Assembly (NCBI RefSeq): GCF_900106945.1
Contig: NZ_FNNE01000001.1
Coordinates: forward strand, 434,001 to 498,000
Length of the DNA stretch: 64,000 nucleotides
Reading direction: 5' to 3'
DNA from: Marinobacter mobilis
Lineage (GTDB): Bacteria; Pseudomonadota; Gammaproteobacteria; Pseudomonadales; Oleiphilaceae
Shown: positions 52,349 through 60,858 of the stretch, one piece after another
Numbering within the stretch: position 1 is the stretch's first letter
How the letters are laid out: the number at the start of each line of letters is the position of its first letter
The notes under the pieces: model-generated
Told to the model about the DNA's origin: nothing
Seen by the model: the letters and a program-made list of their open reading frames with translations, nothing else
The model's database searches: none
Position numbers and translations under genes: made by a program

Positions 52349-52762
52349 ATGACCATGATTACCAGTTACGCCCAGTTGATCACCGTTGCCGGCCAGCAAC
52401 CTGAGCCCCAGCGCCTGTTGTTTGTTTTCTGCCGTGCGGAGTTGTCGGACGACGCCAGCGATTCGGAAAAGCAGCGCTTTGAAGAGGGATGTGGGGGGGC
52501 GCTCAGCCCGGTGGTCTGTGTTGATAAATCTCCGTCTGACGTGGCGACGTTTGAGGTGCTGCAGGAGGAGTCCCGCTACACCGGACAGGCGTGGGATATT
52601 GTGTTTGTCGCCGCGATGGCAGGGCGGGGAGGTATCGCTCCGTCGGCGGATGAGGCCAGTCAGCCGTTGAACATGATGGTTGAGAAAATCCGGCTCGGGG
52701 AAGTGTCAGGCTTCCTGCCTTTCAACCGTCAGGGAGAGCTGGTGTCCCTGAGCGGATCCTGA
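52349..52762 (+). CDS. Conserved small protein of denitrifiers, unknown
   Basis: 137-residue soluble protein with QPEPQRLLFVFCRAELSDDA near the N-terminus, GGALSPVVCVDKSP in the middle, WDIVFVAAMAGRGG and FLPFNRQGELVSLS at the end. I recall relatives in databases being named ribonucleotide reductase subunit alpha, but length and sequence do not support that reaction. Lies between the DGC gene and moaA, within the nitrate block. Confidence 0.7.
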   Translation: MTMITSYAQLITVAGQQPEPQRLLFVFCRAELSDDASDSEKQRFEEGCGGALSPVVCVDKSPSDVATFEVLQEESRYTGQAWDIVFVAAMAGRGGIAPSADEASQPLNMMVEKIRLGEVSGFLPFNRQGELVSLSGS

Positions 52763-52788
52763 GATCTGCCGGTATTCTGACCGGAGCG

Positions 52789-53781
52789 TCAGCCTCCGGT
52801 CATGTTCATGAATCGCAGGATCTGGACATCACCCTGAGTCGAGAAGTGATGGCGCTCCGGTTTCAGATCCATCGCCTGAATGATGGTCTGACGAAGTCTG
52901 CTGTCATTTTCCGGATAGCCTCGTAGCACCCGTCGCAGATCTACCGAATGTTCATTGCCAAGGCACAGTAGCAGGCGTCCTTCCACGGTCACCCTGACCC
53001 GGTTGCAGGTGGCGCAGAAGTTGTGGGAGTGGGGGGAAATGAAGCCAACCCGGACCGGGCTGTCTGGCATCCGGTAGTAACGGGCGGGCCCACCGCTGTC
53101 AGCCATGGCCGGCACCAGTTCATGATGCTGGCGGATCAGGTTGCGGACCTGGTCGCTGGTGAACAAGCTCTCGCCACGATGGTGCTCGGTAATGTGCCCC
53201 AGCGGCATTTCCTCGATGAAGCTGATATCCAGCCGTTTGCGACGGGCAAATTCGATCAGTGCGGGTACTTCATCTTCGTTACGGCCTTTCATCACAACCA
53301 CGTTGAGTTTGATGCCGTCAAAGCCGGCTTCGCGCGCCGCATCAATGCCGTCCAGAACCTGTTCGAGCTGACCGGTGCGGGTAATGGCATGAAAGCGCTC
53401 ACGGTCGAGGGAGTCGAGGCTGATGTTCAGCCGCTTCAGTCCCGCCTGGCGCAGTGGTTGTGCCAGTCTGGCGAGCTGGTTACCGTTGGTGGTCATGGCA
53501 AAGTCCCGCAGGCCCATAGTGCCGATTTCCCGGACCAGGTCGACGATGTCGTTGCGGACCAGGGGTTCGCCGCCGGTCAGACGGATTTTTTCGGTGCCCA
53601 AGCTGATAAAGGTTTGGGCGAGGCGGGCGATTTCTTCCAGAGTAAGCACCTGCTGGCGGGGCAGGAAGGTCATGTCTTCGGCCATGCAGTAGACGCAACG
53701 GAAGTCGCAGCGGTCGGTGACCGAAAGGCGCACATAATCGATGGTGCGGCCGAAGCGGTCGGTCAGTTTGGCTTGAGGCAT
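52789..53781 (-). CDS. moaA: GTP 3',8-cyclase MoaA (molybdenum cofactor)
   Basis: 330-residue radical-SAM enzyme, first step of molybdopterin synthesis. N-terminal cluster C-x3-C-x2-C in [11 protein letters not shown]; second cluster C-x2-C-x13-C in [19 protein letters not shown]; ends in the conserved Gly-Gly. ATG 53781 ([12 protein letters not shown]) matches the family start. It supplies the cofactor of NarG. The gap after its start (53782-54055) holds a branched palindromic repeat. Confidence 0.95.
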   Translation of the reverse strand: MPQAKLTDRFGRTIDYVRLSVTDRCDFRCVYCMAEDMTFLPRQQVLTLEEIARLAQTFISLGTEKIRLTGGEPLVRNDIVDLVREIGTMGLRDFAMTTNGNQLARLAQPLRQAGLKRLNISLDSLDRERFHAITRTGQLEQVLDGIDAAREAGFDGIKLNVVVMKGRNEDEVPALIEFARRKRLDISFIEEMPLGHITEHHRGESLFTSDQVRNLIRQHHELVPAMADSGGPARYYRMPDSPVRVGFISPHSHNFCATCNRVRVTVEGRLLLCLGNEHSVDLRRVLRGYPENDSRLRQTIIQAMDLKPERHHFSTQGDVQILRFMNMTGG

Positions 53782-53911
53782 GATGATGTCTCTGTCTGAG
53801 GCCGGATTCGGGTTTGAGTCAGTATCGCAAATCATTGGGATTGATTTGATACCTCTGGGGGGGTAACCCTTCGGTTTTGTTGGGCTTGTGGTCTGCTGGG
53901 TTTGGGTGGGT

Positions 53912-54015
53912 GGCAGGGTGAGGCCCCTGGCGCCGCCGCTTGGACGGCACGTCCTTGTGCCGGCCAAGCTACCGGGGCATCCATGCCCCTGCTCTGCCAG
54001 GGGCCTCACCCTGCC
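53912..54015. repeat. Branched palindromic element (three-way junction)
   Basis: Perfect 19-bp outer arms (53912-53930 with 53997-54015) enclose two more hairpins: a 12-bp stem with one mismatch (53939-53950 with 53957-53968, loop of 6) and a 7-bp GGGGCAT/ATGCCCC stem (53974-53980 with 53983-53989). The 104-bp unit would fold as a cloverleaf with two leaves. No coding frame, no T-run, no transposase, no obvious target-site duplication. Lies between moaA and norB, both on the minus strand. Confidence 0.75.
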
Positions 54016-54055
54016 TCTGAACGTTTGTGATAACGCTGCTCGAGTCAGCTTAGGC

Positions 54056-56341
54056 TTAAGTTTGGTCGGCGGCCGCCGCTGCGACCGGCAACTCCTCCTC
54101 TTTCAATGTTGGGAAGAACAGCCCCTTCACCACCTGCCAGGTCACCGCCAGGGCGCCGACAATGAATACCACGTCGCCGAAGGTGCGGACCCAGCGCAGG
54201 GTTTGCAGGAGGTCGGTCTGCATGAAACCTTCGCTGCGGGCGTACCACAGGCCTTTACCGGCACTGGCCAGGAACTGGAGAATCCCGATCGGCAGCAGGC
54301 TGGTGGCGAGCATCAGCACCAGGCCTGCGTTAAGCCACCAGAAGCCGGTTTTCATCAGTCGCTCGTCAAACACCAGTCCGGGCCGGATGTAACGCAGTAC
54401 CAGCAACGTGAAGCCCAGCGCGAGGAAGCCGTAGACGCCAAACAGGGCCGCATGGGCATGGGTTGGGGTGGTGTTGAGACCCTGCACGTAGTACAGCGAG
54501 ATCGGCGGATTGATCATGAAGCCGAAGACCCCGGCGCCGAGCATGTTCCAGAAGGCGACGGCGACGAAGAACATCAGCGGCCAGCGCACGTTTTCCATCC
54601 ATGGCGCCCGTTGTTTCAGGCGCCAGTTCTCCCACGCTTCGTAACCCAGAACCACCAGAGGCACCACTTCCAGGGCGCTGAAGGTGGCGCCGACGGCCAT
54701 CACCGGGGTGGTCGTACCGGCGAAGTAGAGGTGGTGGAAGGTGCCGGGCACGCCACCAAGCATGAACAGCGAGGCTGAGGCCAGGCTGGCGGAAGTTGCT
54801 ACTGTGCGGGACACCAGACCCATGCTGCAGAAGATGAACGCGAGGGCGGTGGTGGCGAAGACCTCGAAGAAGCCCTCCACCCACAGGTGGACGATCCACC
54901 AGCGCCAATATTCCATGATTGAGATGTGGGTACGCTCGCCGTAGAAAAAGCCTGCGCCATAGAACAGGCCGATGGCCACCACCGAGGCGGTGAGCAGGGC
55001 CAGCAGGTTTTTGTCGCCGGGCTGACGCAGGGCGGGGACGATGCCTCGCAGCATCAGTACCAGCCAGAAGGCGATGCCGGTGAACTTGCCGATCTGCCAC
55101 AGCCGGCCAAGATCGACAAACTCATAGCCCTGGTGACCGAGCCAGAAGTTCCATTCCGCCGGCATGATCTGGGCGATGGCCAGGTAGTTGCCAATGAAGG
55201 AGCCGACCACGACCACCACCAATGCCCAGAACAGTACATCGACGCCCAGCTTCTGATAAACAGGGTCTTTGCCGCCATTGATGATGGGGGCCAGGAACAG
55301 GCCTGCAGCGAGGAAACCGGTGGCGATCCAGAACAGCGCAGACTGGATGTGCCAGGTTCGCACCAGGGAGTAGGGGAACCATTCAGAGACATTGATGCCG
55401 TAAAAGCTCTGGCCTTCGACCGTGTAGTGGGCGGTAAATCCGCCGAGCATGACCTGAAAGGTGAACAAGGCAACGACCAGGAACAGGTACTTGCCCAGGG
55501 CTTTCTGGGAGGCAGTCAGGGCGAAGCTGGTCAAAGGGTCTTTCCTTGGTGCTTCGGGGTCGCGGTCATCGTGTCTGCTCAGAAAGGCCCAGGCCCAGAC
55601 CAAGCCGCCGACACCGGCGATCAGCAGGATTATGCTGACAACAGACCAGACCACGTTTTCGGCGGTGGGCTCGTTGTTGATCAGCGGTTCGTGGGGCCAG
55701 TTATTGGTGTAGGTGGCGTCGCTGCCGGGCCGTTCAGTGGAGGCCGCCCAGGCGGTCCAGAAGAAAAACTCCGTGAGCTGCTGACGGCGCCCGGCATCCG
55801 GCAGGGTATTCTCCTTCATGGCGTAGTTTGCCCGGGTGGGCTGCAGCGCCGGGTCATCGCTGAACAGTTTGCTGTAATAACCTGCTGTGCTCCGGATAGC
55901 TTCTATGCGCCGTTCGGAGAGCACCAATTCACCGGAATCCGGGTGGTAAGTGTTGGTTCGGTAAGCCTGATTCAGCTCATAATTCAGCTGATTCTGTTGA
56001 GCGCCGGTCAGCGCGTCGAAGGGCTGGTCGTAGGTGTCCCAGGCGGCCAGATCGAGCCAGGCCACGAGTTCCCGGTGCAACCAGTCGGCGGTCCAGTCCG
56101 GGGCCTGGTAAGCGCCGTGTCCCCAGATTGAGCCCAGTTGCATGCCTCCGACGGACTGCCAGGCGGTCTGGCCGTCGAGGATGCTGTCTTTGGTCATCAG
56201 GAGCTCGCCGGTTTCGCTGACCACCCGCTCGGGGATCGGCGGCGCCGCGCGGTAGACCTCGGCACCGAAGTAGCCGAGCAGGGCAAAGGTGATGGCCAGA
56301 ACGGCAATCAGGGTGAACCAGAGACGGCGGTAGTTAGCCAT
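54056..56341 (-). CDS. norB: Quinol-dependent nitric oxide reductase (qNOR, NorZ type)
   Basis: 761 residues. An N-terminal extension of some 220 residues (heme-less cytochrome c-like domain between two helices) marks the single-chain quinol form; the rest is the 12-helix heme-copper oxidase fold. Metal ligands lie in [23 protein letters not shown] and [12 protein letters not shown], with the catalytic Glu in WVEGFFE. Reduces NO to N2O. ATG 56341 overlaps the ric stop by 8 bp, so the two are coupled and share the NsrR-controlled promoter. Confidence 0.95.
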   Translation of the reverse strand: MANYRRLWFTLIAVLAITFALLGYFGAEVYRAAPPIPERVVSETGELLMTKDSILDGQTAWQSVGGMQLGSIWGHGAYQAPDWTADWLHRELVAWLDLAAWDTYDQPFDALTGAQQNQLNYELNQAYRTNTYHPDSGELVLSERRIEAIRSTAGYYSKLFSDDPALQPTRANYAMKENTLPDAGRRQQLTEFFFWTAWAASTERPGSDATYTNNWPHEPLINNEPTAENVVWSVVSIILLIAGVGGLVWAWAFLSRHDDRDPEAPRKDPLTSFALTASQKALGKYLFLVVALFTFQVMLGGFTAHYTVEGQSFYGINVSEWFPYSLVRTWHIQSALFWIATGFLAAGLFLAPIINGGKDPVYQKLGVDVLFWALVVVVVGSFIGNYLAIAQIMPAEWNFWLGHQGYEFVDLGRLWQIGKFTGIAFWLVLMLRGIVPALRQPGDKNLLALLTASVVAIGLFYGAGFFYGERTHISIMEYWRWWIVHLWVEGFFEVFATTALAFIFCSMGLVSRTVATSASLASASLFMLGGVPGTFHHLYFAGTTTPVMAVGATFSALEVVPLVVLGYEAWENWRLKQRAPWMENVRWPLMFFVAVAFWNMLGAGVFGFMINPPISLYYVQGLNTTPTHAHAALFGVYGFLALGFTLLVLRYIRPGLVFDERLMKTGFWWLNAGLVLMLATSLLPIGILQFLASAGKGLWYARSEGFMQTDLLQTLRWVRTFGDVVFIVGALAVTWQVVKGLFFPTLKEEELPVAAAAADQT

Positions 56342-57017
56342 GGTTTGCGCCCCCCAGTTGGCCATCCACTCTCTGAAACAGCACATTGTTTTCCAGGTGG
56401 ATGTGCTCCATCAGATCCTGCTTCAGGGTTTCCAGGCCCCGGTACAGGGCTTGCCAGGTGTTGCAGGCGCCGTCCGGCAGGCTCAGGCCGTGAGCGAGAT
56501 TCAGCAGCTGGTCCAGCGCTGCCCCGTGGTCGTCGTGCTCGTGGCGCATGACCTGTACCGGCGCCAGGGCCATGCCGCCAACGCCGCGGGCGATCATCGG
56601 GAACAGGATCTGCTCCTCCTTCTGCATGTGCAGTTCCAGTTCCTCCTGCATGCGCTCCAGGTGAGCGCTGAGTCCGGAAGGGCACATGGGGTGGTCGCCA
56701 TGCACCCGCTCCACCCGTTGGGACAGCCGGATCAGTTCGGGCAATTGTTCCCGGTGGACGTCGTGGTAGCGGGTCAGAATGTGCTCGATCAGTTCCTTGT
56801 TTCCCAGAGCTGCCAGTTGCTGCTGGTTGGCGGATTGTGGCTGTAACGCCTGTAGCTCGGCTTCGATGGCGGTGGTATCCAGCCCCTTTCGGGCAGCGGC
56901 ATCGCCCAGCGAGCGACTGCCGCCGCAGCAGAAGTCCAACTTGTATTTGTGGAAAACTGCGGTGGCCCCAGGGAGGTCTCGGGCCAGCTGGCCCAGGGAT
57001 TGATTGGCGAGTGTCAT
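56334..57017 (-). CDS. ytfE: Di-iron iron-sulfur-cluster repair protein RIC (YtfE/ScdA/DnrN)
   Basis: 227 residues: N-terminal ScdA_N domain with the Cys pair in LDFCCGGSRSL, then a hemerythrin-type bundle with His/Glu ligands (HILTRYHDVHREQLPEL, HLERMQEELELHMQKEEQILFPM, MRHEHDDHG, HIHLENNVLFQRV). Repairs iron-sulfur clusters after NO damage. First gene of ric-norB; NsrR-type operators 25-78 bp upstream. Confidence 0.95.
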   Translation of the reverse strand: MTLANQSLGQLARDLPGATAVFHKYKLDFCCGGSRSLGDAAARKGLDTTAIEAELQALQPQSANQQQLAALGNKELIEHILTRYHDVHREQLPELIRLSQRVERVHGDHPMCPSGLSAHLERMQEELELHMQKEEQILFPMIARGVGGMALAPVQVMRHEHDDHGAALDQLLNLAHGLSLPDGACNTWQALYRGLETLKQDLMEHIHLENNVLFQRVDGQLGGANHG

Positions 57018-57041
57018 GATCTGTTACCTTCTCGTTTCTGA

Positions 57042-57095
57042 AAGTGGATTTTAAAATACATCTTTTGTGTGTAAGATGTAAATCAAATATTTCTT
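57042..57095. promoter_or_regulatory. Two adjacent NsrR operators
   Basis: Both fit AAGATGYATTT-N-AAATRCATCTT. Site 1 (57042-57064) has a perfect right half (AAATACATCTT) and a degenerate left half; site 2 (57073-57095) a strong left half (AAGATGTAAAT) and a weaker right half. Eight bases separate them. They lie between divergent ric-norB and the 57130 gene. Confidence 0.8.
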
Positions 57096-57129
57096 TCAGG
57101 GGCGTTCTCCTCAAAGGAGGGTATTAGTG

Positions 57130-57345
57130 ATGCTTCAACGGTTGAGAGTAGCCAATAGTGCTTTGGCGGTGTGTCTGCTGGCGCTGGTGGGAACGCTGGT
57201 TGTGGCCTACCCGTTAGCGGGGCAGGTGTCGATGGCGGCGCAGATTGCAGCCCACATAGGGACCCTGTTGTTTGCAACCGGCATCAAGGTCGCCTATATC
57301 CTTCGATTAGTGTCTCTGAAAGCTCTGGGAAGACCTGTACATTGA
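57130..57345 (+). CDS. Small two-helix membrane protein divergent from ric
   Basis: 71 residues, two hydrophobic helices (about 9-30 and 36-58) with a short basic tail. AAAGGAGG lies before it, 9 bases from ATG 57130; a GTG at 57127 is 6 bases away. It is the first gene after the NsrR operators on the plus strand, followed by a DUF454 gene and nsrR, so it should be induced by NO. Function unknown. Confidence 0.7.
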   Translation: MLQRLRVANSALAVCLLALVGTLVVAYPLAGQVSMAAQIAAHIGTLLFATGIKVAYILRLVSLKALGRPVH

Positions 57346-57410
57346 ATACAGGTACACTCATCGGGAAAGGCCCCATCGGGCACCATCACACGACAGGTTT
57401 TGCGACAACG

Positions 57411-57773
57411 ATGTCCATCAGCAAGGGTGGTTACAGGATCATTGCCTATCTCTGCGTGGGCCTGGCAATTGCGGGTGCAATCCTGCCGTTGCTGCCAACC
57501 ACTGTCTTCGTGCTGATTGCCGCTTGGGCGGCGGGGCGAAGCTCGCCGGAGTTCGAGAGCTGGTTACTGAATCATCGCTGGTTCGGCCCCACCATCCTCA
57601 ATTGGCGGGCACGGCAGGTGGTGCCGCCGAGAGCAAAGGCCATGGCCTGCACCATGCTGGCGGTCAGTTGGCTGATTCTGTTCTACAACGGATTTCCCGT
57701 TTGGCTGCTGGTATCGCTGGGGGTGTTTTTCTGTGGTCTGGCGGCCTACCTGTTATCCCGCCCTTCGTATTGA
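57411..57773 (+). CDS. DUF454 (YbaN-like) inner-membrane protein
   Basis: 120 residues with four short helices. Shows the DUF454 pattern: G-x-x-LPLLPTTVFVLIAAWAAGRSSPEFESWLLNHRWFGPTI and the Arg-rich loop NWRARQVVPPRAKAMA. Role unknown; DUF454 genes often accompany denitrification or heme genes. ATG 57411 begins the family-matching part. Lies 39 bp before nsrR. Confidence 0.82.
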   Translation: MSISKGGYRIIAYLCVGLAIAGAILPLLPTTVFVLIAAWAAGRSSPEFESWLLNHRWFGPTILNWRARQVVPPRAKAMACTMLAVSWLILFYNGFPVWLLVSLGVFFCGLAAYLLSRPSY

Positions 57774-57812
57774 CGGCGCTGACGAATTCTCTTTACGCAT
57801 CGGAGACACAGG

Positions 57813-58250
57813 ATGCACATCACTCGCTACACCGACTATTCCCTCAGGGTGCTGATCTACCTGGCCCTGCAACCGGATCAGCTGGTTACGATCCAGGAGA
57901 TCGCAGACAGTTACTCGGTGTCGAAGAATCACCTGATGAAGGTGGTTCACCAACTGAACAGGAAAGGCTACATCGAGACCGTCCGGGGTAAGAACGGGGG
58001 CATGCGGATGGCGCGGGCACCGGAAGATATCAATATCGGGGTGTTTGTGCGGGAAACTGAACAGGACCTGGATCTGGTGGAATGCTTTTCGCCTGGCAGT
58101 CAGTGCGCCATTACCCCGGTCTGTGGCCTGAAGGGGATATTCTCAGCGGCATTACAGGCCTTCCTCAGCACGTTGGACCAGTACACGCTGGCTGATGTGT
58201 TGCCGCAAAAACAGAAGCCGCAACTGGTGCGGCTTCTGCAGATAGGCTGA
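57813..58250 (+). CDS. nsrR: Nitric-oxide-sensing repressor NsrR
   Basis: 145-residue Rrf2-family regulator. Winged helix in the first 70 residues (TDYSLRVLIYLAL, SVSKNHLMKVVHQL, GKNGGMRMA) and three cluster Cys at 91, 98 and 104 (ECFSPGSQCAITPVCGLKG). The Fe-S cluster reacts with NO and releases DNA. Targets are probably the twin operators at 57042-57095, so it may control ric-norB and its own operon. Confidence 0.93.
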   Translation: MHITRYTDYSLRVLIYLALQPDQLVTIQEIADSYSVSKNHLMKVVHQLNRKGYIETVRGKNGGMRMARAPEDINIGVFVRETEQDLDLVECFSPGSQCAITPVCGLKGIFSAALQAFLSTLDQYTLADVLPQKQKPQLVRLLQIG

Positions 58251-58260
58251 TCCACCTGAA

Positions 58261-58286
58261 GGGGGACAGGTGTGAGGTCTGTCCCC
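58261..58286. repeat. GGGGACAG-type palindrome, copy 3
   Basis: Arms GGGGACAG (58262-58269) and CTGTCCCC (58279-58286), between convergent nsrR and the desaturase. Same family as 3242-3268. Confidence 0.58.
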
Positions 58287-58293
58287 TTGGTCC

Positions 58294-59373
58294 TTATGCC
58301 GGCTGGGCTTCCAGTTTCAGCCGTACGGAGTCCGGCAGGGAGAACTTGCCAATGCGCTTGAGCACGGTCCAGTACTGGCGGGCAAAGCTGTCAGTGTTGT
58401 AGTTGATGCCGTACTTCTCGCAAACCGCCTGCACCTTCGGTGAAATTTCGCGGTAGCGATGGGCCGGCAGATCCGGGAACACGTGGTGTTCGATCTGGTA
58501 GCTCAGGTGCCCGCTCAGCATGTGCACGAAGTTGCTGCCGGTGAAGTTGCTGGAGCCGGTCAGCTGACGCAGGTACCAGTGGCCCTTGCTCTCGTTCTCA
58601 CAGGATTCCTCGGTGAAGGTCTCGGCGTCCTGGGTGAAGTGACCGCAGAAAATGACGGTGGATGACCACAGGTTACGCATCAGGTTGGCACCGGCATTAC
58701 CGGCCAGAACGATCGGAGCAACCGGCAGGGTCAGCAGCGGGAAGAACACGTAGTCCTTGAATGCCTGGCGTCCGCCCTTACGGAAGAAGGACTTGATGAA
58801 CGGCCACTTGGACTTCCAGGTAATCTCGCGGCGACGCAGGCGCTCACTTTCCAGTTCATGCAGACCCACGCCCCACTGGAAGAACACGCTCAGCATCAGG
58901 TAGTTGATGAACTGCAGCAGGTGGGCCGGATGCCACTTCACATCGTCGCTCAGACGCATCACAGCGTAACCGTAGTCCCGGTCCTTACCGATCACGTTGG
59001 TGTAGGTGTGGTGCTCGTAGTTGTGAGTACGGCGCCAGGATTCGCTGGAGCACACGGTGTCCCACTCATAGGTCTGGGAATGCAGGGACGGATCGTTCAT
59101 CCAGTCGTACTGACCGTGCATGACGTTGTGGCCGATCTCCATGTTCTCAATGATCTTGGCGAGCCCCAGTGACACGGTGGCGGCAACAAACACCGGTGGA
59201 ATGAAGCCGAAAGGCATCATCGCCCGGCCACCGATTTCCAGGGTGCGGTGAAGACGGACGATCCGGCGGATGTACTTGGCATCGCGTTCGCCCAGATCCG
59301 CCAGGACCTCGTCACGAATCGCATCCAGATCTTTCTGCAGTTCGTTAAGTTGAGCTTCGTTCAGTTTCTTCAT
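58294..59373 (-). CDS. Membrane fatty-acid desaturase (acyl-CoA delta-9 type)
   Basis: 359 residues with the three His boxes of di-iron desaturases: HNVMH (82-86), HNYEHH (117-122) and YQIEHHVFPDLPAHRY near 300. Introduces a double bond in acyl chains in the membrane, taking electrons from the ferredoxin-type reductase encoded 90 bp upstream. The pair matches DesB/DesC of Pseudomonas. A palindromic operator lies before the reductase gene. Confidence 0.9.
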   Translation of the reverse strand: MKKLNEAQLNELQKDLDAIRDEVLADLGERDAKYIRRIVRLHRTLEIGGRAMMPFGFIPPVFVAATVSLGLAKIIENMEIGHNVMHGQYDWMNDPSLHSQTYEWDTVCSSESWRRTHNYEHHTYTNVIGKDRDYGYAVMRLSDDVKWHPAHLLQFINYLMLSVFFQWGVGLHELESERLRRREITWKSKWPFIKSFFRKGGRQAFKDYVFFPLLTLPVAPIVLAGNAGANLMRNLWSSTVIFCGHFTQDAETFTEESCENESKGHWYLRQLTGSSNFTGSNFVHMLSGHLSYQIEHHVFPDLPAHRYREISPKVQAVCEKYGINYNTDSFARQYWTVLKRIGKFSLPDSVRLKLEAQPA

Positions 59374-59463
59374 GATCAGACTCCTTGGCCGGACCCGCGT
59401 GGGCCCGGTTTCCTTGTTCTTTGGGGTGGCGGCTGGTTGACCGCGATGTCAGCGTTTGATGGC

Positions 59464-60567
59464 TCAAAGATCGAGAGTGACCGGACCCTGGGGGATCGAT
59501 ACGCAAAGCTGGATGCTTTCTTCGCCCGGGCCGGAGACTTTTCCGGTGACGCGGTTTACAACCGTACCGCTTGTTTTACGGCAGCTGCACTGGTGGCAGA
59601 TACCCATACGACAGCCGTATTGCGGTGACAGTTTTGCGGCTTCGGCGATGTCCAACAGGGCCGCGTCACCTTCGGAAGACACCGAGAGATCGCTACGGGC
59701 AAACTGCACCACGCCGCCCAGGTCGTCAGTGGCCAGGGCTGCGGTCGCCGCTGCAAAGAATGTGCAGTGAATGCGCTCGTCGGCGATGCCTCGTTTGTGC
59801 AGCAGATCGGTCGCCAGGTCCATCAGGCCCTTGGGGCCGCATAGGTAGCAGCGACGGGCGTTGACGCCGGGTACCTGCTCGAGGTGCTGATCGTTGAGAT
59901 ACTGGGGCGTCTCGCCTTCCTCAGTCGCAAGCACCTGAAGGTTGAAGGCCGGCCAGCGTTTCTGGATGGCGTACAATCTTTCGGCCGCGATCACGTCCGC
60001 CTGAGTGCGAACGAAGTAGAGCAGGGTGACGGGGGCACGCCAGTCCTCGCTGGCCAGGGTTTCGAGCTGGCTGAGGATCGGGGTGATCCCGCTGCCTCCG
60101 GCAATGTAAAGCAGAGGCTCCGGATTGGCCGGCAGCTGGAACTCGCCGAAGGCCTCGCCCAGCCCCAGCACGGCGCCGGGCTGCAGGTTGTCGTGCATCC
60201 AGTTGGTCACCTTGCCACCAGGCAGGCGCTTAATGGTCAGCGACACAGTGCCGTGGAGCTTCCATTGGGCCGGTGAGCAGGACAGACTGAAGGTTCGGTT
60301 GTAGCGGGTGCCGTCGATTTCGATACAGGTGTTCACATGCTGCCCGGCACTGAAGCCGGCCCAGCGTGCGGCCGGTTTCAATATGAAGGTCCGGGTGTCG
60401 GCGGTTTCGTCGGTGATCTCAATCACCTTGGCCGGAACGTATTGACGAACCAGCATGGGATCGACCTGTGCCAGCAGAGGGTCAAAGAAAGCAGCCGGGT
60501 CTTCCCGATTGAAAAGCTGCTTGCCGAGCCAGCGCAGAGGGCGATTTTTTTCCAGAAGAGACATCAT
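59464..60567 (-). CDS. Ferredoxin-type oxidoreductase partner of the desaturase
   Basis: 367 residues: FAD-binding part (about 45-145, YNRTFSLSCSP), NAD-binding part (LLYIAGGSGITPILSQLETL, CYLCGPKGLMD) and C-terminal plant-type 2Fe-2S ferredoxin domain with YGCRMGICHQCSC and a distal LC. Passes electrons from NAD(P)H to the desaturase. First gene of the two-gene operon. Regulated by the TetR gene at 60859 if the shared GTGTACA palindromes are operators. Confidence 0.9.
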   Translation of the reverse strand: MMSLLEKNRPLRWLGKQLFNREDPAAFFDPLLAQVDPMLVRQYVPAKVIEITDETADTRTFILKPAARWAGFSAGQHVNTCIEIDGTRYNRTFSLSCSPAQWKLHGTVSLTIKRLPGGKVTNWMHDNLQPGAVLGLGEAFGEFQLPANPEPLLYIAGGSGITPILSQLETLASEDWRAPVTLLYFVRTQADVIAAERLYAIQKRWPAFNLQVLATEEGETPQYLNDQHLEQVPGVNARRCYLCGPKGLMDLATDLLHKRGIADERIHCTFFAAATAALATDDLGGVVQFARSDLSVSSEGDAALLDIAEAAKLSPQYGCRMGICHQCSCRKTSGTVVNRVTGKVSGPGEESIQLCVSIPQGPVTLDL

Positions 60568-60582
60568 GGTCTTATCCTCGAT

Positions 60583-60619
60583 GTGTACAGTTGTTCACTT
60601 GATGTGAACGAATGTACAC
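60583..60619. promoter_or_regulatory. Nested palindrome at the desaturase-operon promoter
   Basis: Outer GTGTACA/TGTACAC (60583-60589, 60613-60619) around inner GTTCAC/GTGAAC (60593-60598, 60604-60609). Lies 16-52 bp before the reductase start. GTGTACA recurs at the regulator promoter. Confidence 0.7.
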
Positions 60620-60776
60620 ATGAGGGGTGGGGGCTGTCAACGCAAAAGCTTTACCCTGGATCTATGGGTGTAGATCCTTGTTTTTTATGTAATAACGGGA
60701 CGTACTACGCGCTATTGGGGCCAAACTGCCGTCATTTTCGGGGAGTAATGGCCTCTTATGACCAGAGGTGTGTCAA

Positions 60777-60816
60777 TTCAGGGAGGAGTTTGTGTACACT
60801 TGTCTGCTTCCCTGAA
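60777..60816. promoter_or_regulatory. Palindrome before the DesT/FabR-like regulator
   Basis: GTGTACAC at 60792-60799 flanked by TTCAGGGA (60777-60784) and TCCCTGAA (60809-60816). Shares the core GTGTACA with 60583-60619, which suggests autoregulation by the TetR protein. The rest of the 291-bp gap shows no gene. Confidence 0.6.
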
Positions 60817-60858
60817 CGGGAACCGGGCCGACCGGTGAGCGGGCGGCAGTGATCAGAG

